Assembly: GCA_937919655.1 (NCBI GenBank)
Contig: CALFPJ010000082.1
Coordinates: forward strand, 1-64,000
Length of the DNA stretch: 64,000 nucleotides
Source of the DNA: an uncultured Gemmatimonadales bacterium
GTDB taxonomy: Bacteria; Gemmatimonadota; Gemmatimonadetes; Longimicrobiales; Gaopeijiaceae
Reading direction: 5' to 3'
Below, one piece after another: positions 18,397 through 26,678 of this stretch. Under the pieces are notes generated by a model, which worked only from the letters and a program-made list of their open reading frames with translations, was not told where the DNA came from and did no database searches. Made by a program: the position numbers and the translations under genes. Within the stretch, counting starts at the first letter, position 1. Every line of letters begins with the position of its first letter.

Positions 18397-18848
18397 GACC
18401 GCTTCCGAAACGTCATGCGATTACCGCTCGGAAAAAAAAGCGTCAACACATCCCCGTCAATCTCGATCCGTGTCGGCTCTAGGGGCGCCCCCTCGGGAGG
18501 TCGCGAGACCATCCTCAACTCCTGCGCAGCCAACCCAGGCATCGCACTTCCGACCGAGAGGTTGAAGAGATGCGTGAAGACCAGCCCATCCGCGGTACGC
18601 GCATAACTGCCGCCCTCGCCCGAACCGCGGCGGACTTCGCCCTCGCTGTCAACGACGAAAAGGAGAACCTGCCAGTCGCGCTCGGTGAAGAAGATGCGGC
18701 CCTGGACCTCGTGCTCGGTACCGTTGGCAAGGATGTAGCGTTCGGCGGACCAGGCACCGCGAATATCCGAGGGAGCCTGCGCGACAAGCGTGCCGGGGGT
18801 GTACAGGGCCAGCACACAGATAAAGCAGGCGAAACGGCCTCTGGTCAT
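18393..18848 (-). CDS. secreted lipocalin-like small protein of unknown function
   Basis: This 151-residue protein has a signal peptide (1-24, ending LVAQ). The mature part consists of alternating hydrophobic strands, beginning SDIRGAWSAERYILANGTEH and ending LTLFFPSGNRMTFRKRS. This resembles a small lipocalin or fatty-acid-binding-like beta-barrel with the starting G-x-W motif (GAW). No catalytic residues can be assigned. It overlaps the start of the M24 aminopeptidase by four bases and leads that operon. A role as periplasmic binding protein or partner of the peptidase is inference only. Confidence 0.6.
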   Translation of the reverse strand: MTRGRFACFICVLALYTPGTLVAQAPSDIRGAWSAERYILANGTEHEVQGRIFFTERDWQVLLFVVDSEGEVRRGSGEGGSYARTADGLVFTHLFNLSVGSAMPGLAAQELRMVSRPPEGAPLEPTRIEIDGDVLTLFFPSGNRMTFRKRS

Positions 18849-18974
18849 TGGACCTCAGCGATCGGGGGGTCGAGCTCGCTCAGTGGGACGGATCGGGAAA
18901 GTGCTTCCCGTTCCTGAATGAGGCCAGTCTTTCCCCAGGAGCAGACCACCGGAAGGCAGGGCGCGGCCGGCGAT

Positions 18975-19319
18975 TCAGCCGACGATGATTTTCCCTGTCC
19001 CTACGGTCACGATATTCGCCAGTCCGGTGATCGTACCTGTGACGGTCAGGATCTTGTCGTCCGGAACGGTGAGCGTCCCATCCACCACAAGGTCGCCATC
19101 AACCGTAATGTTCTCATCCATCGTCACAGAAGCACCCGCCGCGATGCGGAGTTCATGGAAAGCGTAGACGCGCCCCCCGCTGACGATATTGGTGATGTGC
19201 TGGGCGGAGGCGCCGTTGAACACGACTTCGTGCGTGCCCGACGGGTCGAACAGGTCGACCTTGCCCGTCCAAGCGAAGTCGCCGCCCGTAGAAATTCGGC
19301 CCGCGGTGGTCGGCGTCAC
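18975..19319 (-). pseudogene. fragment of a secreted repeat/adhesin-like protein
   Basis: A 114-codon frame opens at a GTG directly after a TAA. It encodes strand-rich sequence: KVDLFDPSGTHEVVFNGASA, ITNIVSGGRVYAFHELRIAAG, then a regular stack of short strands (VDGDLVVDGTLTVPDDKILT). This looks like the C-terminal part of a large extracellular beta-solenoid or filamentous protein. There is no signal peptide, and the frame is closed upstream. It is therefore probably the remnant of a longer gene whose upstream part is gone or scrambled in 19320-19440. Whether it is expressed is unknown. Confidence 0.5.
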
Positions 19320-19785
19320 GTTTTAGGGGCCGTGGTGAAGTTCTCAGCGGGTCCGCTAGAGACGCGAAGGGAGCAAAGGAACAGACTCTCGGGTCCTGGG
19401 CTTCCTAACTCCCCCTGGTACAGAGGCCACGGTCTCTGAAAGATGATGGATGTTCGTGCGGTTGCCTTCGCCCCCAGGGCAACCAATGCACCAAGACCCC
19501 ACCCAGTCCCTGCCCCCTGCCAGTGGGGCTTCCGCGTCTACAGTCGCTGAACGTTGGCCCAGCCGTCCTCATGGGCGGCTGGGCGCCCCCCTTCGGCCCT
19601 CCGTCGCGATGAGGCGCGATGCCTTCAGTCGCCTCGTCGAAGGTCCGCTGGATCGCCGGCCGGTGCCCAACCAAAGCTGAGGGGGACAGCGCCACCCATC
19701 CGCGTTGTCCTGAGCGACGCTGCAGGATATTCTCAGGATGACCCCAAGACGTCCTCTTGCTCGACGCTTTACTGAGATTTTACCC
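19320..19785. other. intergenic stretch, no convincing gene
   Basis: About 465 bp separate the adhesin-like fragment from the M28 gene. No frame here looks like protein. A perfect 9-bp inverted repeat (GCCCAGCCG / CGGCTGGGC, loop 10) lies at 19557-19584 but has no T-run behind it. The part near 19320-19440 may hold decayed 5' sequence of the fragment at 18975. The promoter of the M28 gene must lie in the last 100 bp. Confidence 0.5.
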
Positions 19786-21042
19786 ATGCGCATAAGAGTT
19801 TTATTCGTCGCCGCCGCGTTGACCTGCACCATCGCCTTGCCGAAGCAGGGTACCGCCCTACCCGTACAGGAGGCCGAGGACGATCCCATCCGGGTTTTGG
19901 TCAGCCGACTCACGCTGGACAACTACAAGACCACGCTCAAGGGATTGACCCAATTCGGAGACCGCCGCCAAGGGACGCAGAGGAACCGAGACGCCGTCGA
20001 CTGGATCGAGGAGCAACTCAAGGCCGTCGGCTGCACCAACACGGAGCGGATCACCTATGACTTTGATCCCGCGCCACCGACCGCGCGCACCGGTCGCGGC
20101 GGACGTGGTGGCCCACCGGTCGAGCCTGACCTCACGACGGCCACCGGCGGTCTCGTGGGGCGCAACGGGGACGGCCCTGGGGGCAGTTCGATTTACGGCT
20201 ACCGGGCACGCACTGGCGTCAACCGGGACCTCGACGCGCAGCCTGACGAGCGCATTCGCGAGCTGAATCGAGAGGAGCCCGTGAACGGCGAGCGCACGGA
20301 CGTCTACTGCACCAAGGTCGGCACGACCCGACCCAACGAGATGTACATCATCGGGGCCCACATGGACGGGCACGGCGTCAACGAAGCGGTCAACGACGAC
20401 GGGTCAGGTACCGCGCTGGTGATGGAATTGGCACGGATCTTCAGCGCACCTGATGTGGAGACCGACGTGTCGATCCGTTTCGCCCTGTGGAACAACGAAG
20501 AAACCGGCACGAACGGCGCTGAAGCCTACGTCGTTCAGCGGCGCGAACTGCAGGGCATCGAAAACCCCGCAGGATCGGGTCAGTATCCTGAGCCAACGTG
20601 GCTCGCCATGATCCAGCACGACATGATGCTCTGGGACCACGGCGCACCCCGCGCCGATGGCACTGTGAGTCGCAATCAGCGCCCCGAAGCCGACGTCAAT
20701 ATCGAGTTTCAGTCGGATTCGGAGTTCGCGGAAGCGTCGATGAAGCTCGCGTTCGTCTTCAAGGCCGCGGCCGACGCCTACAACACCGACTACCCCGCTA
20801 CGGTCGGCCCCCACATGACGAACACCGACTCGCGCCAGTTCATGAACTTCATCCCCGCGATCAGCCTTCGGGAGAACGAGCGTGGTGCCCAGACGGGGGG
20901 TGGCTGGAATCCGACCTGGCACACACCACTCGACGTGTGGACGACGTTTACGGACGACGACTTCCGGCTGGGACTCAACGCGGCACAGACGACGTTATCG
21001 GCGGTTTCCGGGCTCACTGGAGCGCGGCTCAGCGGACGTTAG
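19786..21042 (+). CDS. secreted M28-family zinc aminopeptidase
   Basis: The ATG at 19786 is used because it starts the signal peptide (MRIRVLFVAAALTCTIAL); the frame is open upstream to 19738. The 418-residue product carries M28 zinc-site motifs: GAHMDGHG (His/Asp), NDDGSG (Asp), NNEETG (Glu-Glu), QHDMM (Asp) and WHTPLD (His). A Gly/Arg-rich insert (RTGRGGRGGPP) occurs near residue 100. It is shorter than the M28 protein at 3943 and has no propeller. Predicted to cleave N-terminal residues from peptides in the periplasm or outside. A strong hairpin follows at 21085. Confidence 0.88.
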   Translation: MRIRVLFVAAALTCTIALPKQGTALPVQEAEDDPIRVLVSRLTLDNYKTTLKGLTQFGDRRQGTQRNRDAVDWIEEQLKAVGCTNTERITYDFDPAPPTARTGRGGRGGPPVEPDLTTATGGLVGRNGDGPGGSSIYGYRARTGVNRDLDAQPDERIRELNREEPVNGERTDVYCTKVGTTRPNEMYIIGAHMDGHGVNEAVNDDGSGTALVMELARIFSAPDVETDVSIRFALWNNEETGTNGAEAYVVQRRELQGIENPAGSGQYPEPTWLAMIQHDMMLWDHGAPRADGTVSRNQRPEADVNIEFQSDSEFAEASMKLAFVFKAAADAYNTDYPATVGPHMTNTDSRQFMNFIPAISLRENERGAQTGGGWNPTWHTPLDVWTTFTDDDFRLGLNAAQTTLSAVSGLTGARLSGR

Positions 21043-21084
21043 TCGAGGGTAGCGTTTCCATCCGGACACAGACATAGAAAGAAC

Positions 21085-21120
21085 GGCCGGGAGCCCACAC
21101 GTCTCCGTGGACTCCCGGCC
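21085..21120. terminator. strong GC hairpin after the M28 gene
   Basis: GGCCGGGAG pairs with CTCCCGGCC, extended inward by CCAC/GTGG around an 8-nt loop with one mismatch. There is no T-run on either side, so termination is likely but not certain. It lies 43 bp after the M28 stop and may also act for the opposite strand. Confidence 0.5.
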
Positions 21121-21357
21121 TACCCCGCACGGGCCTGGGACTTCATTTGGGCAATTTTGCACTTGGCTGTCCAGCGCAGGACTATCACCTCGATGCCTGG
21201 TGGCATGATGCCTTGAAAGGCGGAGGACCGATGTTGCTCGGCCAGCAGGGGTAGCGCCGACCAGGGCGCCGCCGTGCCGGGCTCGCTGAGTCAACCCACG
21301 GCGCGATGGTGCGAGGCTCGTCCAACAGCGGGAGTCGCGCCGCACCGGAAAACGAAA

Positions 21358-21389
21358 GCCCCACCCGATCTAAGAAGACCAGGTGGGGC
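21358..21389 (-). terminator. intrinsic terminator after tRNA-Lys
   Basis: On the minus strand GCCCCACC and GGTGGGGC form an 8-bp stem with a 16-nt loop. It is followed by TTTCGTTTTCC. It begins 15 nt after the 3' end of the tRNA, so it should end the tRNA transcript. Confidence 0.7.
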
Positions 21390-21404
21390 AACACGGTCCA
21401 GAAG

Positions 21405-21477
21405 TGACCCGGCTGGGGCTCGAACCCAGGACCTACTGATTAAAAGTCAGTTGCTCTACCAACTGAGCTACCAGGTC
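21405..21477 (-). tRNA. tRNA-Lys (anticodon TTT)
   Basis: The minus strand folds as a 73-nt tRNA. The 7-bp acceptor is GACCTGG/CCGGGTC (one G-U), the D arm GCTC-AGTTGGTA-GAGC, the anticodon stem ACTGA/TCAGT with loop CTTTTAA (anticodon TTT), the variable loop AGGTC and the T arm CTGGG-TTCGAGC-CCCAG. The discriminator is A. CCA is not encoded in the DNA and must be added after transcription. An intrinsic terminator follows within 20 nt. Confidence 0.95.
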
Positions 21478-21517
21478 GGACAGAAGAAGATAGGGTGCCC
21501 TGGCGAAAGATGAAGGC

Positions 21518-22060
21518 TCAGTGGACGATGACAAACGGACGTAGAGGCTGACTGAGCACGGCCGTCGCAATCGCGATTCCTTCCAGGAAGCTGCCGACCC
21601 GCAAGTTCTCGTTCGGGCTGTGCTGGTTGTTATCCGGGTTCACGGTAGGCACAGTCACGGCCGGGATCCCCAAAGTGGTCACAAAGGGCGAAATCGGAAT
21701 CGACCCGCCGCTGGTTCGGATTTTCACCGGCTCTTCGCCAAACAGATTCACGAAACCGGCGCTGAGCCACAGGCCGGGCTCGGAATCGAAGTCAGTCCGG
21801 AACGCTGCGTACGAGACCCGCCCGTCAAAACGAGCGATGCGCCCGTACATGAGCCGCTCCTCGTCCGTGGGATCCCTGTCCGCAATCACGTGATAACCCA
21901 AGCCTTCCACATGATCCCGCACCAGCCTAAGGAGCCTCGCGCCATCTGTCTCGCGAACGAGCCGCACGTCGACCTCCGCCGTGGCGGTAGCGGGCACAAT
22001 GGTGCGCGCCTGCTCAACGACCCAGCCTAGGTGGAGATTCGAAAGATGCTCGGATTGCAT
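21518..22060 (-). pseudogene. C-terminal fragment of an M20-family metallopeptidase
   Basis: The 180 residues from the ATG at 22060 match only the end of M20 dipeptidases. They cover the second half of the dimerisation domain (ARTIVPATATAEVDVRLV, VRDHVEGLGYHVIA) and the C-terminal catalytic part (RTSGGSIPISPFVTTLGIPA; NNQHSPNENLRVGSFLEGI with the last His ligand). The N-terminal ~300 residues with the HxD and EE metal motifs are absent. Upstream the same frame meets the TGA of rnhB after only 10 codons. The product could not form a metal site, so it is a 5'-truncated pseudogene left behind the rnhB operon. Confidence 0.75.
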
Positions 22061-22090
22061 GTCGTCTCCCGGTTTGGAGTCACATCGCCA

Positions 22091-22729
22091 TCAGAGGTCC
22101 AGCGAGAACTGCAGTCCTGTAAAGGTAAGCCTGTGGTGGGCGGTCAGGCCCAACGCGTCGATGGCCGCACGGTGCTCAACGGTGCCGTAGCCCATGTTCC
22201 GCTCCCAACCGTAGCCGGGATACCGGAGCGCGAGCCGGTGCATGAGTCTGTCGCGCACTACTTTCGCCACAATCGATGCGCAGCCGATGCAGTGAACCAG
22301 GCCATCGCCCCCAACCACGGCGTCGTGTTCGCGGCCCAGGTATTTCACCGGAAGCCCGTCTACCACGATATGGCTCGGCTGAGGACGGAGGTGCTGAAGC
22401 GCGCGCTGCATGGCGACCGTGGTGGCTCGGAGAATATTGCGCTGGTCTATTTCCCTGACCGACGCCGCGCCCAACCCAACCGCGACCGCCGCCTCAAGAA
22501 TCTCGACGTAGAGTCGCTCACGGGTCTCCGCATTCAACTGCTTGGAGTCATCGGCTCCGTCGACGACGACACCTTCGGGTAGGATGACCGCGCAGGCCAC
22601 GACCGGCCCGGCGAGGGGGCCGCGCCCGACCTCATCAACGCCCGCTATGGAAAGACCGCGGCCCCAGAACTGTCGCTCGTACTCAAGCAAGTCCTGGGGC
22701 CGCTCAGACCCTGTACCGTCCGGCTTCAT
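22091..22729 (-). CDS. rnhB: ribonuclease HII
   Basis: RNase HII cuts RNA-DNA hybrids and misincorporated ribonucleotides. The 212-residue protein shows the family start GVDEVGRGPLAGPVV (catalytic Asp-Glu), then DDSKQLNAETRERLY, a central Asp in HIVVDGLPV, and SIVAKVVRDRLM with the fourth acidic residue. An extra ~25 residues precede the catalytic core. It is the last intact gene of the rpsP-rimM-trmD-rplS-rnhB cluster, 15 nt behind rplS. This is a widespread gene order. Confidence 0.93.
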   Translation of the reverse strand: MKPDGTGSERPQDLLEYERQFWGRGLSIAGVDEVGRGPLAGPVVACAVILPEGVVVDGADDSKQLNAETRERLYVEILEAAVAVGLGAASVREIDQRNILRATTVAMQRALQHLRPQPSHIVVDGLPVKYLGREHDAVVGGDGLVHCIGCASIVAKVVRDRLMHRLALRYPGYGWERNMGYGTVEHRAAIDALGLTAHHRLTFTGLQFSLDL

Positions 22730-22744
22730 GCCGGCGTTACGCGA

Positions 22745-23098
22745 TCAGCGTGTGGAGCGCTTCTCCGCGATGCGGGCGGCCTTACCGCGCCGGCCACGGA
22801 GGTAGTAGAGCTTCGCACGGCGTACACGTCCTCGGCGCATGACTTCAATACCAGATACGGTCGGCGCCTGTAGCGGAAAAATACGCTCAACGGCGATACC
22901 GCTGGCAATCTTGCGCACGGTGAAGGTCTCATCGAAACCACCATGCTTCCGAGAGATACACACGCCCTCGAACGCCTGGACGCGCTCTTTGGCCCCCTCA
23001 CGTACGAGATAGAGGACTTTAATGGTGTCGCCAGGGGCGAACTCAGGAATGTCAGTCCTGAGCTGCGTCTTTTCGAGTTCTTTAATTACATCAGACAT
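22745..23098 (-). CDS. rplS: 50S ribosomal protein L19
   Basis: The ATG at 23098 has GGAG six nt upstream and is preferred over an in-frame GTG at 23110. The 117-residue protein has the L19 body: [51 protein letters not shown] and the basic end [20 protein letters not shown]. It sits at the 30S-50S interface. Order trmD-rplS-rnhB is conventional. Confidence 0.95.
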   Translation of the reverse strand: MSDVIKELEKTQLRTDIPEFAPGDTIKVLYLVREGAKERVQAFEGVCISRKHGGFDETFTVRKIASGIAVERIFPLQAPTVSGIEVMRRGRVRRAKLYYLRGRRGKAARIAEKRSTR

Positions 23099-23243
23099 CT
23101 TCGGCTCCACGGCATGCCGGAGGCGTTCATAGAGAGACCACTAATGTAATCACGGTATTTGGAGCGGTGAAGTCCCACGGTGCTCCCAATGTTGAGGAAC
23201 GTGAGCTGGAGTCGGCTGCCGCATGTCACTCAGCCGCGCGCGG

Positions 23244-23918
23244 CTACTCCTCCCGGCCGGCCCCGGTCTCTCGTCCCTGCGAGATCCTCTTGGCCTGATC
23301 GCGGCGCCAAGCCTCGATTTTCGCGTGATCGCCGGAGCGGAGCACCCCAGGGACCTCGTGGCCACGGTAGATGGGAGGCCGCGTATACGAGGGCGCGCTC
23401 ACATGCGTTCCGTCATAGAAGGAATCGCTGGCCGCAGCTTCGTGATCGCCGATCGCCCCTGGCAGCAGACGCACAACAGCGTCCGTAATGGCCAACGCCC
23501 CGACCTCGCCCCCCGAGAGCACGTAGTCGCCGATCGAGATTTCTTCGGTGGCGAGGTGATCAGCCACTCGCTGGTCGACGTCCTTGTAGTGCCCACACAA
23601 GAGCGTGAGTTCCGGCTGGACGCTGAGGCGCACGGCGTCATCATGTCGGAAGGTGCGGCCCCTGGCCGACAGAAGGATGATCGGACCCTGATGCTTGATA
23701 TCCTCGACTGCTTCGAAGAATGGATCCGGCTTCATCACCATCCCGGCTCCACCCCCGTAGGGCACATCATCAACGGTCCTGTGCCGATCGTGCGTATAGT
23801 CCCGCAGGTCCACGAGGTTGTACTCGACCAGCCCCGCCTCCGCCGCGCGCTTCGGGATCGATAGGCCAAGGGGCCCCTCGAAGAAGCTTGGAAAGATGGT
23901 GACGATATTGATGCGCAT
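23244..23918 (-). CDS. trmD: tRNA (guanine-N1)-methyltransferase
   Basis: TrmD methylates G37 of tRNAs and so prevents frameshifting. The 224-residue protein starts MRINIVTIFPSFFEGPL and shows the SPOUT knot motifs: YGGGAGMVMKPDPFF, LLCGHYKDVDQRV and ISIGDYVLSGGEVGA, with the catalytic Asp in the late linker (APSYTRPP region). Length is typical. It lies 8 nt behind rimM and about 145 nt before rplS. Confidence 0.95.
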   Translation of the reverse strand: MRINIVTIFPSFFEGPLGLSIPKRAAEAGLVEYNLVDLRDYTHDRHRTVDDVPYGGGAGMVMKPDPFFEAVEDIKHQGPIILLSARGRTFRHDDAVRLSVQPELTLLCGHYKDVDQRVADHLATEEISIGDYVLSGGEVGALAITDAVVRLLPGAIGDHEAAASDSFYDGTHVSAPSYTRPPIYRGHEVPGVLRSGDHAKIEAWRRDQAKRISQGRETGAGREE

Positions 23919-23926
23919 GGGCGGCC

Positions 23927-24469
23927 CTAAAGATCCAAGAGCCCGTCGGGCGGATCGATCACCAGGCGGTCCCCGTCGATGTCCACCTCGACAATGATTT
24001 CCTTGGTGAAGGGAATCATGTACTGCTTGTCACCACCGTGGACCTCGAGGATGTCGGATGGACTGAGTTCGAAGACCTCGGACACAGGGCCGAGCGTGCG
24101 CCCGTCGACCGTGACGACGGTCATGCCGAGCAGTTGGTGGTAGAAGACCTCGCCCTCAGCGAGAGGCGCGATGTCATCTGCCGGCACATAGAGGTACCGG
24201 TTCCGCAGAGACTCGGCCTCGTTGCGGGTGTCTACGCCACCGAAACAGACCAAAAAGCCAGCACGAAACGAGCGGATGGTCTCAATGCGCAGCGGAGGCA
24301 AGTCGGGATCAGGGGCGTTACCGGACGGCCCTGACGAACGAAAAACCACCCCGGGAGCATAAATGCCCTCGGGGTGGTCCGTCAGCGGCCAAACGAAAAG
24401 TTCGCCCTTAGTTCCGTGAGGCTTGTTGATTTGCCCCACGACGAAAAAGGTCGGGTCTTCGCGACCCAT
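23927..24469 (-). CDS. rimM: 16S rRNA processing protein RimM
   Basis: RimM binds S19 and helps mature the 30S head. The 180-residue protein has the RimM N-terminal barrel (VVGQINKPHGTKGELFVWPL, with the GxxxGxxG-like turn) and the C-terminal PRC barrel (YHQLLGMTVVTVDGR; ILEVHGGDKQYMIPFTKEII; DPPDGLLDL at the end). It lies 20 nt after rpsP and 8 nt before trmD. Confidence 0.93.
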   Translation of the reverse strand: MGREDPTFFVVGQINKPHGTKGELFVWPLTDHPEGIYAPGVVFRSSGPSGNAPDPDLPPLRIETIRSFRAGFLVCFGGVDTRNEAESLRNRYLYVPADDIAPLAEGEVFYHQLLGMTVVTVDGRTLGPVSEVFELSPSDILEVHGGDKQYMIPFTKEIIVEVDIDGDRLVIDPPDGLLDL

Positions 24470-24489
24470 GAATCAGAGACGTCCGAGGG

Positions 24490-25137
24490 TTACTCGGACT
24501 TCTCTTCCTCGGCCTCGGCGTCAGCCGTCGCTTCAGCAACGGGCTCACTCTCCGACTCGGCCGCAGGCTCTTCAGCAGCGACTTCGGCTTCGGCCGCAGG
24601 CTCTTCAGCAGCGACCTCGGCTTCGGCCGCAGGCTCTTCAGCAGCGACCTCGGCTTCGGCCGCAGGCTCTTCGACAGCGACTTCAGCCGCCGCCGCAGCA
24701 GCAGCAGCAGCAGCCTCGGCCTCAGCAGCTGCAGTTGCGGCAGCTTCAGCAGCCGCAGCGTCCTCAGCAGCCTTCGTCGCCGCCGATTCCTCTGCAGCAG
24801 CCTTGGTCTCAGCGACGCGGCGCGCAGCGAGTGCTTCGGCGCGCTTCAACTCACGCTCCTCCGCACCAACCTCTCCGAGTGCCACCTTAGAATCTCCACC
24901 CATCCTGGCCTTGGAGATGAGCGACTTCACGGTGCCGGAAGGCTGAGCACCCTCGGACAGCCAATGATCGACCCTCCCAAGGTTGAGGACCAGACGAGCT
25001 GGCTGAGAGAGGGGCTTATAATATCCGAGCGTCTCGACAAAACGGCCATCACGCGGGGCCGCGCTGTCGGCTACGACGACACGGTAATGAGCCTTCTTTT
25101 TCCGGCCCATACGCCGGAGGCGAATCTTTGCTGGCAT
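24490..25137 (-). CDS. rpsP: 30S ribosomal protein S16 with a long Ala/Glu-rich C-terminal tail
   Basis: The ATG at 25137 (MPAKIRLRRMGRKKKAHYRV) is the normal S16 start; the frame is open to 25173. Residues 1-~80 are a standard S16 (VVVADSAAPRDGRFVETLGY). Ordinary S16 has about 80-100 residues; here the protein is 215 aa. The extra part starts with a charged helix (EVGAEERELKRAEALAARR), then an Ala-rich stretch with a run of ten Ala, then VAAEEPAAEAE units encoded by exact 33-bp repeats, and ends strongly acidic (EAEEEKSE). Smaller Ala/Glu tails on S16 are known in several phyla. The tail is probably disordered or a long helix. It heads the rimM-trmD-rplS-rnhB cluster. Confidence 0.92.
   Translation of the reverse strand: MPAKIRLRRMGRKKKAHYRVVVADSAAPRDGRFVETLGYYKPLSQPARLVLNLGRVDHWLSEGAQPSGTVKSLISKARMGGDSKVALGEVGAEERELKRAEALAARRVAETKAAAEESAATKAAEDAAAAEAAATAAAEAEAAAAAAAAAAEVAVEEPAAEAEVAAEEPAAEAEVAAEEPAAEAEVAAEEPAAESESEPVAEATADAEAEEEKSE
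24557..24690. repeat. 33-bp tandem repeats inside rpsP tail
   Basis: Three near-identical 33-bp units lie at 24568-24600, 24601-24633 and 24634-24666; the last two are identical and the first differs at one base. A partial unit precedes them and a diverged one follows. Each encodes an 11-residue unit of the VAAEEPAAEAE type on the minus strand. A GCA-type trinucleotide run (poly-Ala codons) follows at ~24690-24715. Such repeats are prone to copy-number change. Confidence 0.9.
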
Positions 25138-25271
25138 GTTCTCGATCTTGTGACGGTACAACCCGCCGATCACGTCGATGTGAAAGGCGAACGCTTATGC
25201 CCGGAAGGCGTAAGCTGAATAGACGCATAGGATATAAGAGTCCGGTGTGACTGTACAGCGATCGCGGGCCA

Positions 25272-26645
25272 GTGGGCCACACGGGCCCCTCGGGGTCAAC
25301 CCCGGCCTCTGGGCGCTTCCGCGCCCACCCGGACACCCCTACCTTCGCCCAACCCAGATGCGCTCCACCGCCGTGCTCCGATTCAGATGAGGGTAAGCCC
25401 GTAGCCTCTTCGCCGACCCCGCCCCGCCTCGTCGCCGTAATCGGCGCCGGTGCCGCAGGCCTCCTCGCGGCCCTCACGGCTGCGCGTTCAGGGTGTTCCG
25501 TGGTGTTGATCGAGGGGACACCTGATGGTGGCCGCAAGATTCTGATCAGTGGCGGCGGCCGGTGCAACATCCTCCCGTCCCTCGCCCAGCCGGAGCGGTA
25601 CGTCACGGACTCTTCTCCGAATACCTTGAAAAAGATGCTCCGCTCATGGCCGCTCGCCGAGCAGCGGGCCTTCTTTGAGGCGGAATTGGGGATACCGCTC
25701 GAACTCGAAGAGGAGTCGGGGAAGCTGTTCCCTGCCAGTAACAAAGCCCGAGACGTCCGAGACGGCCTCGTGCGACAGGTCCGCGAAGCGGGCGTCAAGA
25801 TCTGGTTCGGCACGCGTCTGACGAATTTGGCACAGATCGAGGGCGGCTGGCGGCTCGACCTCGAGGGATCACCGCCCGTGGATGCGTCTGCGGTCATCTT
25901 GGCCACAGGCGGCCTGTCAGTGCCCGCCACTGGCAGTGACGGGTTTGGCCTCGACGCGGCTCGGGCGCTCGGACATGTAGTGACACCGACGTATCCGGCG
26001 CTCACACCCCTGACCGCAACGCCGCACCCGCACGCAGCCCTGGCCGGCGTGTCGCTTACCGCTACCCTGACGGCTCCAGGATCACGCCCGGCGTTCTCGA
26101 CCACAGGCGGCTTTCTCATTACACACCGAGGCTGGAGCGGCCCTACCGTCCTGGACGTGTCCCACCTGGCCATTCGAGGCGCGACGGGCGGAGGCAGGCA
26201 GGAGATTCATGCGCAATGGACTCCCTACGATGCGGCAGAATGGGACAAACGGCTTCGTGAAGGCGCCGGCACGGTACGCTCACGCCTGTCCGATGAGCTC
26301 CCTCGGCGGCTCGTCGACGCCCTTCTCGCGGAGACGGACGTGGAGCCAGAACGAAAATGTTCTCAGCTTCGCCGCGAGCATCGCCTGCGGGTCGTGTCCG
26401 CACTCACCAGCTACCCGCTCGCTTGGACCGGAGACGAGGGCTACAAGAAGGCTGAGGTTACCGGCGGCGGCGTGGCGCTCTCCGAAATCGATCCGCGCAC
26501 CATGGAGAGCCGCCGGACACCAGGGCTCTTCTTTTGTGGCGAAATCCTGGATGCGTTCGGGCCCATTGGTGGACACAACTTCTTGTGGGCGTGGGCCACC
26601 GGTCAAGCGGCCGGCGCTGGCGCGGCGGCGATGGTGGGACGCTAG
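25272..26645 (+). CDS. HI0933-like NAD(P)/FAD-dependent oxidoreductase
   Basis: The protein has a Rossmann FAD-binding motif VAVIGAGAAGLLAALTAARS, the HI0933/BaiN family signature GGRKILISGGGRCN, VILATGGLSVPATGSDGFG, and a C-terminal FAD loop (LFFCGEILDAFGPIGGHNF, AWATGQAAG). The family is a conserved flavoprotein whose physiological substrate is mostly unknown. The only in-frame start before the Rossmann motif is a GTG at 25272, giving 457 aa with ~50 unusual N-terminal residues; a non-standard start may be used. The gene lies antiparallel between ffh and rpsP, splitting a pair that is often adjacent. It is convergent with ffh (33-bp gap). Confidence 0.85.
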   Translation: MGHTGPSGSTPASGRFRAHPDTPTFAQPRCAPPPCSDSDEGKPVASSPTPPRLVAVIGAGAAGLLAALTAARSGCSVVLIEGTPDGGRKILISGGGRCNILPSLAQPERYVTDSSPNTLKKMLRSWPLAEQRAFFEAELGIPLELEEESGKLFPASNKARDVRDGLVRQVREAGVKIWFGTRLTNLAQIEGGWRLDLEGSPPVDASAVILATGGLSVPATGSDGFGLDAARALGHVVTPTYPALTPLTATPHPHAALAGVSLTATLTAPGSRPAFSTTGGFLITHRGWSGPTVLDVSHLAIRGATGGGRQEIHAQWTPYDAAEWDKRLREGAGTVRSRLSDELPRRLVDALLAETDVEPERKCSQLRREHRLRVVSALTSYPLAWTGDEGYKKAEVTGGGVALSEIDPRTMESRRTPGLFFCGEILDAFGPIGGHNFLWAWATGQAAGAGAAAMVGR

Positions 26646-26678
26646 CTGGCCAGCGTCCGCTTGGGCGTGTCAGGCCGC

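Noticed and set aside
19557-19584. Perfect 9-bp inverted repeat as terminator
   Set aside because: No T-run on either side and no gene end within 200 bp on either strand.
24680-24760. GCA-type trinucleotide run and short repeats suggesting a microsatellite or CRISPR
   Set aside because: It encodes the Ala-rich tail of S16 and has no spacers.
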